A stretch of 64,000 bases of DNA, taken from assembly GCF_014236655.1 (NCBI RefSeq), contig NZ_JACMYG010000030.1:1-64000 (forward strand). The letters run 5' to 3'. Made by a program: the position numbers and the translations under genes. This stretch comes from Pseudomonas kielensis (lineage in GTDB: Bacteria; Pseudomonadota; Gammaproteobacteria; Pseudomonadales; Pseudomonadaceae). The notes under the pieces were generated by a model that saw nothing but the letters and a program-made list of their open reading frames with translations, ran no database searches and had not been told where the DNA came from. Each line of letters begins with the position of its first letter. Position 1 is the stretch's first letter. Shown piece by piece: positions 44,305-52,642 of this stretch.

Positions 44305-44865
44305 ATGCAAATGGGTTTTCGATTCGCCGCTATGTTTGCTTTCGTGGTGGTTGCTGGTTGTGCAGGTGGAACAACTGCCTCAAGGGATACGGCCGTTGTC
44401 ACCGTGTCCGCGTACGGACCTGATATGTCTGGCCAACACGAACACGGTGTCGGGGCGCGATTGGATGTCCGAGAGTCAGGGGAGGCGACATCGCTTGCGT
44501 ACCCGCCAATGGAATTGCGTGAGTGTAACCAGTCCAGGACGGCCTGTGCATTGGGCATTGGTGTGATCAGTGGCGCAGCCAAAATCGTCTCAACGAGCGC
44601 AACTAGCGCGACGTTGGCAATCAATCTGAAGTACCAGGTGGGGCGCAGCTATTCGTACAACGCAAACGGCCAGCAATACAGCCAGCAGATACCGCCTGAT
44701 GTGCAGGCATTGCAGGCCAGCCAGGTGATCTCGAAGCAAATCGAGGTCGTTTATGGAGAGGTTCAGCACCTACCGCTGCCATATGGCGTGGATGTTGCGG
44801 TGTGTGCTCAGAAGCTCAGTGCCGGTGAAGTGATTCCCGATCGGAGCGCCTGCCAAGGGAACTGA
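44305..44865 (+). CDS. Lipoprotein, unknown
   Basis: This 186-residue protein has a signal peptide with lipobox VVAGC (Cys near 19). The mature part is rich in Thr/Ser strands (TAVVTVSAYGPDMSGQHEHG) and contains a hydrophobic patch with an internal cysteine pair (RECNQSRTAC). An in-frame start could also be MGFRF at 44311. No family is recognised. It stands alone after a terminator. Confidence 0.65.
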   Translation: MQMGFRFAAMFAFVVVAGCAGGTTASRDTAVVTVSAYGPDMSGQHEHGVGARLDVRESGEATSLAYPPMELRECNQSRTACALGIGVISGAAKIVSTSATSATLAINLKYQVGRSYSYNANGQQYSQQIPPDVQALQASQVISKQIEVVYGEVQHLPLPYGVDVAVCAQKLSAGEVIPDRSACQGN

Positions 44866-44976
44866 TGAGAAACAGGTGCCTGATCTGTTGCGAGTGTGGT
44901 GTGAACGACTGAGGTAATACTGCAATGTTTCACGGTGCAGTGGGCGTAACCGCTTAGTGCACCGTTGACATGCCTG

Positions 44977-45372
44977 TTAGGGGCGAAGCCGAACCTGGGC
45001 CAAATTTGAGTCACGTGCATGAGCTCTGCATGCTTCCTCCCCTGTAAGCGCTTCGTTCTTACACCGGGAGTGGGTCTGGGTAAATGCCCGGCAACGATGT
45101 ACGGTATTCATACCTGTAAAGTCATAATAAACACCTGATTGGCGTTCTACCGGTTCTGCTTTGCAATAGAGAGCGACTTCGTAGCTTAGCCAGTTACCAG
45201 GACGGGTGCTGGCGTTGACGAACACACCCACGAGCCCCTTAGCCTCTTCAGTAAAGCCGCTCCCTGTTGCATATCGTAAACTCGGAACCACGTTATAGAG
45301 GGCCACGCCCTCAATCGCCTCGCCATCGTTTGGTCCCCCACGGAAATGCAGTGTCGTTTTGCCTCTTGCCAT
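44977..45372 (-). CDS. Small protein with Cys/His-rich C-terminus
   Basis: This 131-residue protein opens MARGKTTLHFRGGPNDGEAI, a strand-rich N-terminal part common in phage- and plasmid-borne hypothetical proteins. The C-terminal motif is HRCRAFTQTHSRCKNEAL followed by ACRAHA, four Cys/His positions that probably bind zinc. The function is unknown; such knuckles usually contact nucleic acid. It diverges from the cytosine methyltransferase gene. Confidence 0.65.
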   Translation of the reverse strand: MARGKTTLHFRGGPNDGEAIEGVALYNVVPSLRYATGSGFTEEAKGLVGVFVNASTRPGNWLSYEVALYCKAEPVERQSGVYYDFTGMNTVHRCRAFTQTHSRCKNEALTGEEACRAHARDSNLAQVRLRP

Positions 45373-45556
45373 TGCCGATCATTCCTCTATCAATTCAGTG
45401 TTTTGGACAAACGCCGTCAAGCCATCCGCTGTGGTGGTGCGTTTTCCGCTATTTCAAAAACGCCGCCTTCAAAACGCCATGGGCTCTCTTTGCGCAGAAC
45501 AACTGTAAAGGCAGGTATTGAACATTGCCAGTTTGTTCATTTACAGTGGTATCGTA

Positions 45557-45586
45557 TGCGTACGTGTTATGAATCATAAATCGCTA
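45557..45586 (+). promoter_or_regulatory. Copy 1 of a shared upstream motif (before the cytosine methyltransferase)
   Basis: The stretch starts TGCGTACGTGTTATGAATCA and continues to ATCGCTA. It lies 67 bases before ATG 45653. The same motif is found before genes at 49657, 52972 and 63467. Confidence 0.6.
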
Positions 45587-45652
45587 TTATGTCGTGGCCA
45601 ATAAACGGCCTCGCCAACTCTTGCGAATCACACCCGCCGACGAGGCTCATCA

Positions 45653-47815
45653 ATGACTGCATTACAGAAGAAACACCCGTTAGATTTCAAAACTCAATAC
45701 GGTCTCAGCTTCAACCCTCAGGACGATGAAATCGTTGTCGACTTCTTCTGTGGTGGCGGCGGTGCAGGCACCGGGCTCGAAATGGGCCTGGGCCGGCCGG
45801 TCAATGTCGCGAAAAACCACAACCCTGACGCCATCAGCATGCACAGCGTCAACCATCCAAGCGCCCGGCATTACACAACTGACGTGTTTGAAGGTGACCC
45901 GGATACGGAGTGCGGCGGCAAAGCCGTAGGCTGGTTCCACATGTCACCGGATTGCACGCACCACAGCCAGGCCGCCGGCGGTCAGCCGCGCAAGCGTGAA
46001 ATTCGCAACTTGTCGTGGATCGGTTTGAAGTGGGCCGGGAAGAAGCGCCCTCGAGTGATCAGCCTCGAGAACGTGAAGCAGATTTTGCAGTGGGGCCCAT
46101 TGATTGCGAAGCGCGACAAGGCAACGGGGCGCGTTGTGAAACTGGGTGGCGAAGTTGCCGCACCTGGAGAAGTGGTGCCAGTGAGCCAGCAGTTCCTTAT
46201 TCCGGACCCAAAGCGCCGCGGCCGTACCTGGAAACGATTCGTCGCCCTGCTTGAAGGGATGGACTATCAGGTCGAGTGGCGTGTGATCAAGGCCTGCGAC
46301 TTCGGCGCCCCGACCAGTCGGGAGCGGCTGTTCATGATTGCGCGTTGCGACGGGCAGCCTATCGTGTGGCCAGAGCCGACGCACGCCAAGAACCCCTCTA
46401 AAGGCCAGCTGCCATGGCGCACCGCCGCAGATTGCATCGACTTTAGCGACCTCGGCAAAAGCATTTTCGGGCGCAAGAAGGATCTGGCCCCGGCGACCCT
46501 GCGCCGTGTAGCCAAAGGCATGAAGAAATTCGTCATCAATAACGCTAATCCATTCATCGTACCGATTGCGAACTGGTCCGGAGAGTCTGTTCAGTCCGGT
46601 AATGAGCCGCTGCGCACCATCACGTCATACCCGAAAGGTGGAGCCTTCAGCGTTGTCAGCCCGGTCATCGCCCCGGCTACTCACCAAGGTAGCGATCGGA
46701 TCAATGATCCCTTGGCCCCGCTACCGACGGTGACCTGTGCGAATCGTGGTGAGCTGACGTTGATCAGTCCGACCCTGATCCAGTCCGGCTACGGCGAGCG
46801 CGAAGGCCAGCAACCGCGGGTTCCGGGGTTGGACAACCCGTTGGGAACAGTTGTTGCGGGCGGTGTAAAGCATGCACTCGCCAGCGCGGTACTGGTTGGA
46901 GCTGGCGGTCCTGAATACTCAGGCAAGCCAGTGGCTATTGATCAACCGGCGGGAACGCTGATGACCCAGAATCACCGGGCTCTTGCAGCTGCACACCTGG
47001 TGAAGTTTCGCTTCAACGATGAAGGCAAACCGCTCGATGAGCCAGTGCCAACCATTACCAGCGGTGGCAACTATAAGCGCCCGGCTGGCGCTGCCCATGC
47101 TATGGGGATTTCTTCAGTGTTCATGGCCCAGATGAACGGTGGTTTCAACACGACCGACGCCAAGGGCGTTGACGAGCCAATGACCACGGTGACCAACACA
47201 GGCAGCCAACAGCAGCTGGTCGCGGCCAGCCTGGTGCACATGCGCGGCAATTGCGATGCCCGCGATGTCGATGACCCGCTGCACACCATCAGCGCCGGTG
47301 GCCAGCACCACGGGCTTGTCTCTGCATTTTTGGAACGTCAGTTTGGCGCCAGCGTAGGGGCGGGGGTCGATGATCCTGCACCGACAATTACCGCAGGCGG
47401 TGGCGGTAAGAGTTCGCTGATATCGCTGAAGCTTTCCCCGGAGCACGAGGCTGGTGCGCTGCGGGTCGCGGCTTTCCTGATCAGTTATTACGGCGCCGAT
47501 AACACCAGCGGCTGTGATGCCCCGGCGCCGACCATCACCACCAAAGATCGACTGGCGATGGTCACGGTGATGGTGCAAGGCACGCCGTACGTGATCGTCG
47601 ATATTTGCCTGCGGATGCTCAAACCAGCCGAGCTGTACAAGGCCCAGGGTTTCCCCGCGGACTACAACATCACCGTCGGCGCCGATGGCAAGCCTTTCAC
47701 CATTACAAAGCAAGTGCATATGTGCGGGAACAGCGTTAGCCCGCCACCGATGGCAGCCCTCGCCCGGGCGAACGACCCATGGCGATCAGCCGAGCGTCGA
47801 TCAATAGCCGCGTAA
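45653..47815 (+). CDS. Orphan DNA cytosine-C5 methyltransferase
   Basis: This 720-residue enzyme carries motif I DFFCGGGGAGTGLEMG (residues 30-45), a motif IV variant SPDCTHHSQ (about 98-106, catalytic Cys in DCTHHS instead of PCQ), motif VI LENVKQI (about 138), motif VIII-like DFGAPTSRERLFMIA, and motif X GNSVSPPP near the end. The long central part repeats a D-x-P-xx-TI-T/S-xGG pattern about eight times, an unusual target-recognition region seen in large phage/plasmid Dcm-type enzymes. No restriction gene is adjacent, so it probably protects the plasmid. Confidence 0.9.
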   Translation: MTALQKKHPLDFKTQYGLSFNPQDDEIVVDFFCGGGGAGTGLEMGLGRPVNVAKNHNPDAISMHSVNHPSARHYTTDVFEGDPDTECGGKAVGWFHMSPDCTHHSQAAGGQPRKREIRNLSWIGLKWAGKKRPRVISLENVKQILQWGPLIAKRDKATGRVVKLGGEVAAPGEVVPVSQQFLIPDPKRRGRTWKRFVALLEGMDYQVEWRVIKACDFGAPTSRERLFMIARCDGQPIVWPEPTHAKNPSKGQLPWRTAADCIDFSDLGKSIFGRKKDLAPATLRRVAKGMKKFVINNANPFIVPIANWSGESVQSGNEPLRTITSYPKGGAFSVVSPVIAPATHQGSDRINDPLAPLPTVTCANRGELTLISPTLIQSGYGEREGQQPRVPGLDNPLGTVVAGGVKHALASAVLVGAGGPEYSGKPVAIDQPAGTLMTQNHRALAAAHLVKFRFNDEGKPLDEPVPTITSGGNYKRPAGAAHAMGISSVFMAQMNGGFNTTDAKGVDEPMTTVTNTGSQQQLVAASLVHMRGNCDARDVDDPLHTISAGGQHHGLVSAFLERQFGASVGAGVDDPAPTITAGGGGKSSLISLKLSPEHEAGALRVAAFLISYYGADNTSGCDAPAPTITTKDRLAMVTVMVQGTPYVIVDICLRMLKPAELYKAQGFPADYNITVGADGKPFTITKQVHMCGNSVSPPPMAALARANDPWRSAERRSIAA

Positions 47816-48285
47816 CCCAACCATCAACCTGCCGGGCTTGTCTCGGCACAGGACATCCCATGCTCCCAGTTAACAAACTCGTTTTGAAGCGGCAGCGCTG
47901 CGAACAGGTCAACCAAGCAATTCAAATCATTGCCGCGCATGGGCGCCGGTTCTTCTACAGCGCCAGCAAGCAGACTTATGCAAGCATGGAAGTCGACGAG
48001 CGCGGTCGTGTCTGGTACATCGACTACGCCACGCATAAACGGATTTACACGCACCCGACGCTCTGGAACAAATGGCGCGGTTTCTCAAGCGGCGGCACGC
48101 TGCGCAACGTGGTTGAAGGGTTCCGGGACTTCATTCTTACCGGTAAACCGCTGGATCCGTTCTATCTCGGGCCTGAGCGTTTCAACGGCGAGAACATCTG
48201 GGGCTACCCCGAAGACGAAATGCAGAAGGTGCGCGAACAAGCCGGCGCCTTGCCGGTCTTCCGGCAAGCCGAGGAGGCCGCATGA
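47779..48285 (+). CDS. Phage/plasmid-type hypothetical protein
   Basis: This 168-residue protein starts within the methyltransferase end at ATG 47779, or at ATG 47860 with AGGACA upstream, which would drop a short CRACLGTGH zinc-knuckle-like stretch. The core has RFFYSASKQTYASMEVDERG, RVWYIDYATHKRIYTHP and a helical C-terminal region. Similar small proteins sit in phage and plasmid leading regions. No function is known. Its stop overlaps the DUF4406 gene in an ATGA. Confidence 0.65.
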   Translation: MAISRASINSRVTQPSTCRACLGTGHPMLPVNKLVLKRQRCEQVNQAIQIIAAHGRRFFYSASKQTYASMEVDERGRVWYIDYATHKRIYTHPTLWNKWRGFSSGGTLRNVVEGFRDFILTGKPLDPFYLGPERFNGENIWGYPEDEMQKVREQAGALPVFRQAEEAA

Positions 48286-48887
48286 TCATTGAACCCGAAA
48301 TCGATTGCCCGGCACTGCACCATCGGGCCCAGGGTTACCCGTTCGGTGATCGTGTCCCGCACACTGTTCGCATGGTCAAGACCGTAACCGCCGACCCAAT
48401 GCCGGTGATCGGCTTCACCTACATCACAGGCGCTGTTCCTACGGCGGTGATCAGTCAAACATTCCGGGCATGGACAAACAGCTATGGTGCTGTTGCGGCG
48501 GTTATGTCTGACGGCCAGTGTTTGGGGCTGAAACCCGGAGAGTTCGAGGTCTGCACTTGGCACGATGCCACACCGCAAAAGCCAATCTACCTATCAGGGC
48601 CCATGACCGGGTTGGTCGACCTGAACTTCCCGGCCTTCCATGCAATGGCAGCTCGCCTTCGGGCGGCCGGTCATGCCGTAATCAACCCCGCCGAAATCGA
48701 CCACCCAACCAAGGACTGGAGCGACTGCTTGCGCCGCGACATCGTCGCCCTGATGGAGTGTTACACCCTGGCCACGCTATCGGGTTGGGAGCATTCGAAG
48801 GGTGCCCGTCTTGAAGTGATCATCGCCGAACGCCTTGGGATGACGGTTGTGAGTGCTCATGACCTGTTGTCGACGGAGGCGGTGTGA
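48282..48887 (+). CDS. DUF4406-type nucleotide-processing protein
   Basis: This is a 201-residue protein. The C-terminal half is DUF4406: KPIYLSGPMTGLVDLNFPAF, RAAGHAVINPAEID, SDCLRRDIVALMECYTLATL and GWEHSKGARLEVIIAERLGM. DUF4406 belongs to the nucleoside 2-deoxyribosyltransferase fold and is common in phages and plasmids. The N-terminal 90 residues are an extra domain without a recognised match. It is coupled to genes on both sides. Confidence 0.75.
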   Translation: MIIEPEIDCPALHHRAQGYPFGDRVPHTVRMVKTVTADPMPVIGFTYITGAVPTAVISQTFRAWTNSYGAVAAVMSDGQCLGLKPGEFEVCTWHDATPQKPIYLSGPMTGLVDLNFPAFHAMAARLRAAGHAVINPAEIDHPTKDWSDCLRRDIVALMECYTLATLSGWEHSKGARLEVIIAERLGMTVVSAHDLLSTEAV

Positions 48888-49525
48888 TGACTGACCCCAT
48901 GAGTACTGACGGTGAGCCAGCACCGAGCCTGGCCACCGGCGCAGATCTCAACGCAGCAACGTGGGCTGATTTCGTTCAGCGCCTGCGGCATGACTGTGTG
49001 GGGCAGGGTGTTCGTTCCCACGGAACCGCGGCAGCCCTGTTCACCGTCCAGGTCAAGAAGATCGATTACGGCTTTGAAGTGGACTATGCCAAAGGTCGCG
49101 TCGTCTGCCTTGAGGATCGGTCATGGTTCAGCCCCAAAGAATACTGGGCACACCTCGATCGGAATGAGAAAGCCAGCATCAACAGAAAGGCCCAAGCCCA
49201 CTGTCAGTGCAAGTTCATGAGTGCGGATCAAGATGATCAATGGGAGATCCTCAGCGAGCTTGAAGACCACACCGTTACCGGCTGGAACACGCGCTGGGAG
49301 ATCGTGAACAGCCATTTCACCAAGGATGCCGCCGAGGCGTTCATCCGGCGCAAGAAGCATGACTACGGTGAAATGCGCGTTTACGCGGAGTCGCAGTATC
49401 ACGCCTGGGAGTTTGAAGCGATCAAGGCAGCAATCCTCAACGGTACGCTGAATTACACACCGGCGCCGAATGTAAATGATCAGGACCTGGAACCGATGGT
49501 AAATACAGGCGGTTTCGTCCATTAG
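48884..49525 (+). CDS. Hypothetical protein of the methyltransferase operon
   Basis: This 213-residue protein starts in a GTGATG overlap with the DUF4406 gene. It has a region EDRSWFSPKEYWAHLDRNEK and NSHFTKDAAEAFIRRKKHDY, resembling a recurring phage domain of unknown function with the pattern W-xx-V-xx-FT-x-A-ExYI. No catalytic motif is evident. It is the last gene of the four-gene operon starting at the cytosine methyltransferase. Confidence 0.65.
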   Translation: MMTDPMSTDGEPAPSLATGADLNAATWADFVQRLRHDCVGQGVRSHGTAAALFTVQVKKIDYGFEVDYAKGRVVCLEDRSWFSPKEYWAHLDRNEKASINRKAQAHCQCKFMSADQDDQWEILSELEDHTVTGWNTRWEIVNSHFTKDAAEAFIRRKKHDYGEMRVYAESQYHAWEFEAIKAAILNGTLNYTPAPNVNDQDLEPMVNTGGFVH

Positions 49526-49567
49526 CCGGAGGGGGACTGAGATTCTGTCTTTATCGATGTGGTGTTA

Positions 49568-49597
49568 TGCATACGCGTTATGATTAAATAATGGCAT
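49568..49597 (+). promoter_or_regulatory. Copy 2 of the shared upstream motif (before the 49657 gene)
   Basis: The core is TGCATACGCGTTATGATTAA, the most divergent of the aligned copies in its right half. It lies 60 bases before ATG 49657, preceded by a short TTATG repeat. Confidence 0.5.
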
Positions 49598-49656
49598 ATG
49601 GCTTCATCCGTAAGTCATCAAGGGTGCCGCAAGCGCCCGCACAACCGAGGTAAAAA

Positions 49657-50109
49657 ATGAAAACCATCGCAGGTTTGTTTTTGGGCATGTTTGCCGGTTG
49701 GTTTTGCGCGGTCGGAATCATCGTCTTCACCACGTTAGTAGGTGTGGGAGTTGGACAACTGGGCTTCACGCAGTACACGTTTTGGTACTACATCCTCTCT
49801 GTGTGTCTGTGTGTCTCGCTCCTGATCGGATCACGGGCAGCCCGGCAACAAATTAAATTCATGATGTTCTTTGTGATCGCCGTGATCCTGGTATTGGGAA
49901 TCGGCTTTTTGACATTCACCGAGCCTTACACCAGCGGTGATGCGTTCACACAAATACAGGCCAACATGCTTGGTCTGGCAAAGCTCTTGGCAAAAGTCGT
50001 TATGTATGTTGTGCCTGGTGCCTTAGCAGCGTTCTACGCGTTTTTGGCCTATGAGGACTTGGCGTGTGCGCGTGCAGTAAGTCGTTCAGGTGCATCACGC
50101 GAACTGTGA
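49657..50109 (+). CDS. Small polytopic membrane protein
   Basis: This 150-residue protein has four hydrophobic segments (about 4-28, 42-58, 68-86, 110-130), starting MKTIAGLFLGMFAGWFCAVG. No family is recognised. It lies behind a copy of the shared upstream motif and before the structured leader at 50129, which suggests plasmid-wide co-regulation with the methyltransferase. Confidence 0.7.
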   Translation: MKTIAGLFLGMFAGWFCAVGIIVFTTLVGVGVGQLGFTQYTFWYYILSVCLCVSLLIGSRAARQQIKFMMFFVIAVILVLGIGFLTFTEPYTSGDAFTQIQANMLGLAKLLAKVVMYVVPGALAAFYAFLAYEDLACARAVSRSGASREL

Positions 50110-50128
50110 TAGGAAACTCGCGCTCAGG

Positions 50129-50170
50129 TACGCCCAAGCCCCGGCCTTAAAAGCCGGGGCCGAGGCCGTA
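50129..50170 (+). ncRNA. Structured motif, copy 1
   Basis: TACG pairs with CGTA, CC with GG beyond a C/C mismatch, then an AA/CGA internal loop, then an 8-bp apical stem GCCCCGGC/GCCGGGGC with a CTTAAAA loop. Copy 2 at 50285-50320 keeps every outer element and changes the apical stem with compensation. Likely RNA structure; family not recognised. Confidence 0.65.
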
Positions 50171-50284
50171 GAAGGACGTCCATTTTTGCGTGGCGTTCAG
50201 TTGTTCGTTGGATTGCGTAAGCGAGCATCTTCGACGTAAGCACTCCTTAGACGAATAACCAATATCGAGGATAAACGCACTAGG

Positions 50285-50320
50285 TACGCCCAAGCCCAGC
50301 ACTGCTGGGCCGAGGCCGTA
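50285..50320 (+). ncRNA. Structured motif, copy 2
   Basis: It has the same outer stem TACG/CGTA, C/C mismatch, CC/GG pair and AA/CGA internal loop as copy 1. The apical stem is here 7 bp, GCCCAGC/GCTGGGC with an ACT loop. The A-T pair replacing a C-G pair is a compensated change. Confidence 0.65.
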
Positions 50321-50323
50321 AGA

Positions 50324-50436
50324 GCGGGGCGATTGACCCGAATGATGGAAAACTCGATTTCAGAAGCCTAAATGCAGTATCGCTTACAGCCCCGCCTTAT
50401 CGGGGCTTCTGCGGGGAGGACGCCCTTTTTTGCGTC
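50324..50436 (+). promoter_or_regulatory. Possible terminator/antiterminator switch in the leader of the 50458 gene
   Basis: GCGGGGC (50324-50330) can pair with GCCCCGC (50389-50395). That pairing competes with the local hairpin GCCCCG/CGGGGC (50389-50406). A further hairpin GACGC/GCGTC (50419-50436) with a T-rich loop lies before the ribosome site of GTG 50458. Mutually exclusive stems downstream of tandem motifs resemble riboswitch leaders. Confidence 0.45.
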
Positions 50437-50457
50437 TGACAAAACGAGGAAGTTACC

Positions 50458-50760
50458 GTGGCCACATCAGCAAAAAAGAGGAAGGCGGAGCAGTTCCAAG
50501 AGGAGATGCTTCGATGCCGGGGAATCGAGTTTGCTCGACTCGGCATGATGGTTGAAGTGAATGGTGACATGGGCACTATCGAAGGCATGAACGGCAGTGC
50601 CAACCTTGATGTGCGGTTCACGAACCGGCTGAAGCATGGCGATCATCTGCACAACTGCCACCCGACCTGGAACGTGAAATACTTCGACGGGGAAGGGACC
50701 CTCATCGCTCATTTCGACGAGTGCAAATGTGTTTTTCGTCCCGACCAAGCAGCTGCGTAA
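50458..50760 (+). CDS. Small hypothetical protein under the structured leader
   Basis: This 100-residue protein starts at GTG 50458 with GAGGA upstream. The N-terminus is basic (ATSAKKRKAEQFQEEML). The rest is a small beta-type domain: FARLGMMVEVNGDMGTIEG, NLDVRFTNRLKHGDHLHNCH and FDECKCVF. The KOW/SH3-like pattern V-xx-GxxGTIxG suggests a nucleic-acid-binding barrel. It leads a row of three short genes. Confidence 0.65.
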   Translation: MATSAKKRKAEQFQEEMLRCRGIEFARLGMMVEVNGDMGTIEGMNGSANLDVRFTNRLKHGDHLHNCHPTWNVKYFDGEGTLIAHFDECKCVFRPDQAAA

Positions 50761-50777
50761 ATCGAAGGGGTTTTAAC

Positions 50778-51089
50778 TTGCTCACTCAAAAAGATGCTGA
50801 GATCTTCAAAGGGGTCGACACAACTCATCCACCCCTCCATGCCAAATTGGTGCCCGGCTGGACGCCGCCCGCGCCACCACCTGCCTATCGCCATCTGGTT
50901 GCCATTCTGACGCCAGTCACGCTGGAAGATGGCCTCAAGACGCATATGTGGGTGCTTGACTACCTCGACACCGAAACTGCTACTTTCGCGTCCGAAGACC
51001 ATGAATTCACGGTGGAATGGCCCTGGATTCTTGGCTACCTCCCGCAACCTGGCGATTGGGATGCGATCGGAATTCCAAACCTCACCTGA
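50778..51089 (+). CDS. Small hypothetical protein
   Basis: This frame encodes about 103 residues from TTG 50778 (AAGGGG ten bases upstream). It opens LTQKDAEIFKGVDTTHPPLH, has a proline-rich turn (GWTPPAPPPAY) and ends with a strand-rich WILGYLPQPGDWDAIG. No family is recognised. It is 17 bases after the previous gene and 20 bases before the next, so probably one operon. Confidence 0.6.
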   Translation: MLTQKDAEIFKGVDTTHPPLHAKLVPGWTPPAPPPAYRHLVAILTPVTLEDGLKTHMWVLDYLDTETATFASEDHEFTVEWPWILGYLPQPGDWDAIGIPNLT

Positions 51090-51109
51090 GTGATCAAGGA
51101 CACTTCGAA

Positions 51110-51427
51110 ATGAATTTGACTGGACGGTTTTACGATTTGGACGACGGTGAGGACATCACGGCTGCCGTCTCGCGCAATGACGGAAATGAGATCGCATTTG
51201 ACCTCTCGCACTCCGATGGCTACCGCTACACGGTAGCTCTCAAGCGGCATCAGGGGTCCCTCTTCAAAGGTACCGCGACCTCGCAGCCAGCGGGTGACGT
51301 CGCAGAGCTATCTTGCCGCGTATACGAGGACGCCACCGAGGGCATCACCTTGATTGTGGGCTCAGGCTGGCGATACCCGGGCAGCACTCACAATTGCCGT
51401 TGGCAGGTTGAACTTCAAGCCGCTTGA
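51110..51427 (+). CDS. Small hypothetical protein
   Basis: This is a 105-residue strand-rich soluble protein from ATG 51110. Sequence elements include GRFYDLDDGEDITAAVSRND and SHSDGYRYTVALKRHQG. One or two cysteines are present. No family is recognised. It is the third of the closely packed genes under the structured leader. Confidence 0.6.
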   Translation: MNLTGRFYDLDDGEDITAAVSRNDGNEIAFDLSHSDGYRYTVALKRHQGSLFKGTATSQPAGDVAELSCRVYEDATEGITLIVGSGWRYPGSTHNCRWQVELQAA

Positions 51428-51591
51428 CGACGGGTTTGCGCTCAATCGAAAAACTTTGCACTTAACCGGAAAAACTTTTCCCCTTTGACGAAGTAATTGG
51501 CTTTCCCCATCTGTAATCCGCGAGGCTCACAACAGCTGCGAGAGAGGTCAAAGCCGATACTGAGTCGAGAAGAGAGTTGGAGAGACAAACC

Positions 51592-51906
51592 GTGACACTT
51601 CCACAGTTGATGTCGAAAGCCAGGAAATTGCTCGGGGCGCTCGCATTCTGGAGCGTTTGGTACCTCTGCGTGTTTGGTTACCCGACCGAACTCAACATGT
51701 TGTTGGGCGTATCGAGCGTCCTGTCCGCCGGTGATCAGCTGAATGGTCCCAACGACATGACCATGCTGATTCGCATGGTGCTTGGTCTGGTGCTGGGCGT
51801 AGCGGCAGTCATCATGGTGTTGAAGGCACTTGGCAAGATTTTTCCTATCTCAGTTCTGGCGAAAGCGTCGCGGAGCAAGAACGAGCCAATAAAGCAGCTA
51901 AAGTAA
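51592..51906 (+). CDS. Small two-segment membrane protein
   Basis: This frame encodes about 104 residues from GTG 51592, with GGAGAG upstream; a TTG at 51577 is also in frame. Two hydrophobic segments are visible (LLGALAFWSVWYLCVFGY and MVLGLVLGVAAVIMVLKALG) with a short loop between and a basic C-terminus. No family is recognised. It lies 164 bases after the previous operon and probably has its own promoter. Confidence 0.6.
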   Translation: MTLPQLMSKARKLLGALAFWSVWYLCVFGYPTELNMLLGVSSVLSAGDQLNGPNDMTMLIRMVLGLVLGVAAVIMVLKALGKIFPISVLAKASRSKNEPIKQLK

Positions 51907-51954
51907 ATCTGTCTCGGCGACACCAGCCGGCTCGATCCAACCAGGGGCGAACAG

Positions 51955-52395
51955 ATGAAGGGGCGGCTATGTCTTGTCGGCGGATCTGCATTTCTGATCA
52001 TGATCGGAATGGCAGCACAGACCTTGGCCCTTGTTCCCGAGGTCACCATCCAGGCCGATCGAAGCGGCTACCCCATCATCTATGGCAAGACCAATATGCC
52101 GGACGGAACCCTGCTCACCGTAACACTCAGAATTCCCGGCCAGTACGGTGGCATGCAGAACGTCGAGGTGGTGAATGGCCGGTTTGCGTCCACACGGTTT
52201 AGCGTCGAAGGGCGCCCCTTGCCATCTGGTAAGGCAAGCGTGGAGGTTTCCTCGCATTTACCTCAGCTCCAGAGCCAAGAGGTGAGGGCGGTTATTGGCC
52301 AACGTGGCGAAAACCTCGAAGGCCCCCTTGTTTACTCCCTCCCCGGCATCGGTGGGCGGATGATCAAGACCACAAGCACCCTACAAGTACCCTAA
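51955..52395 (+). CDS. Secreted beta-rich protein
   Basis: This 146-residue protein has an N-terminal signal peptide (LVGGSAFLIMIGMAAQTLA). The mature part looks like an immunoglobulin-like beta sandwich: VTIQADRSGYPIIYGKTNMP, LLTVTLRIPGQYGG and VEVVNGRFASTRFS. The pattern is that of periplasmic or surface adhesion-like modules. The precise family is not recognised. It may be in an operon with the membrane protein upstream. Confidence 0.65.
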   Translation: MKGRLCLVGGSAFLIMIGMAAQTLALVPEVTIQADRSGYPIIYGKTNMPDGTLLTVTLRIPGQYGGMQNVEVVNGRFASTRFSVEGRPLPSGKASVEVSSHLPQLQSQEVRAVIGQRGENLEGPLVYSLPGIGGRMIKTTSTLQVP

Positions 52396-52434
52396 CGTAG
52401 CCACCGCGGGACACCCCGGTGTAGAAGAGCACCT

Positions 52435-52635
52435 ATGGAAGAAGAGTTGAGGCAATTCAGAGACAAGATCAGGACCGCCACCGGCCGGGAGGTGTTGCCC
52501 AGGGAAATATCGGCCTTTACCGAACAGGTGGCGGTGGCTGCTGCACACCACCAGCCAGGCGCCATGCAATTCGGCCTCTGTGATTTCCAGACCTTGAGTG
52601 GCCGGGCCGAAACCATCGAAGTTCCGCTGAGGTGA
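52435..52635 (+). CDS. Small hypothetical protein
   Basis: This 66-residue acidic protein starts at ATG 52435. It opens with a helix (MEEELRQFRDKIRTATG) and ends in FQTLSGRAETIEVPLR. No family is known. It is followed 7 bases later by another very short gene, and the two may be translated together. Confidence 0.5.
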   Translation: MEEELRQFRDKIRTATGREVLPREISAFTEQVAVAAAHHQPGAMQFGLCDFQTLSGRAETIEVPLR

Positions 52636-52642
52636 GATTCCG

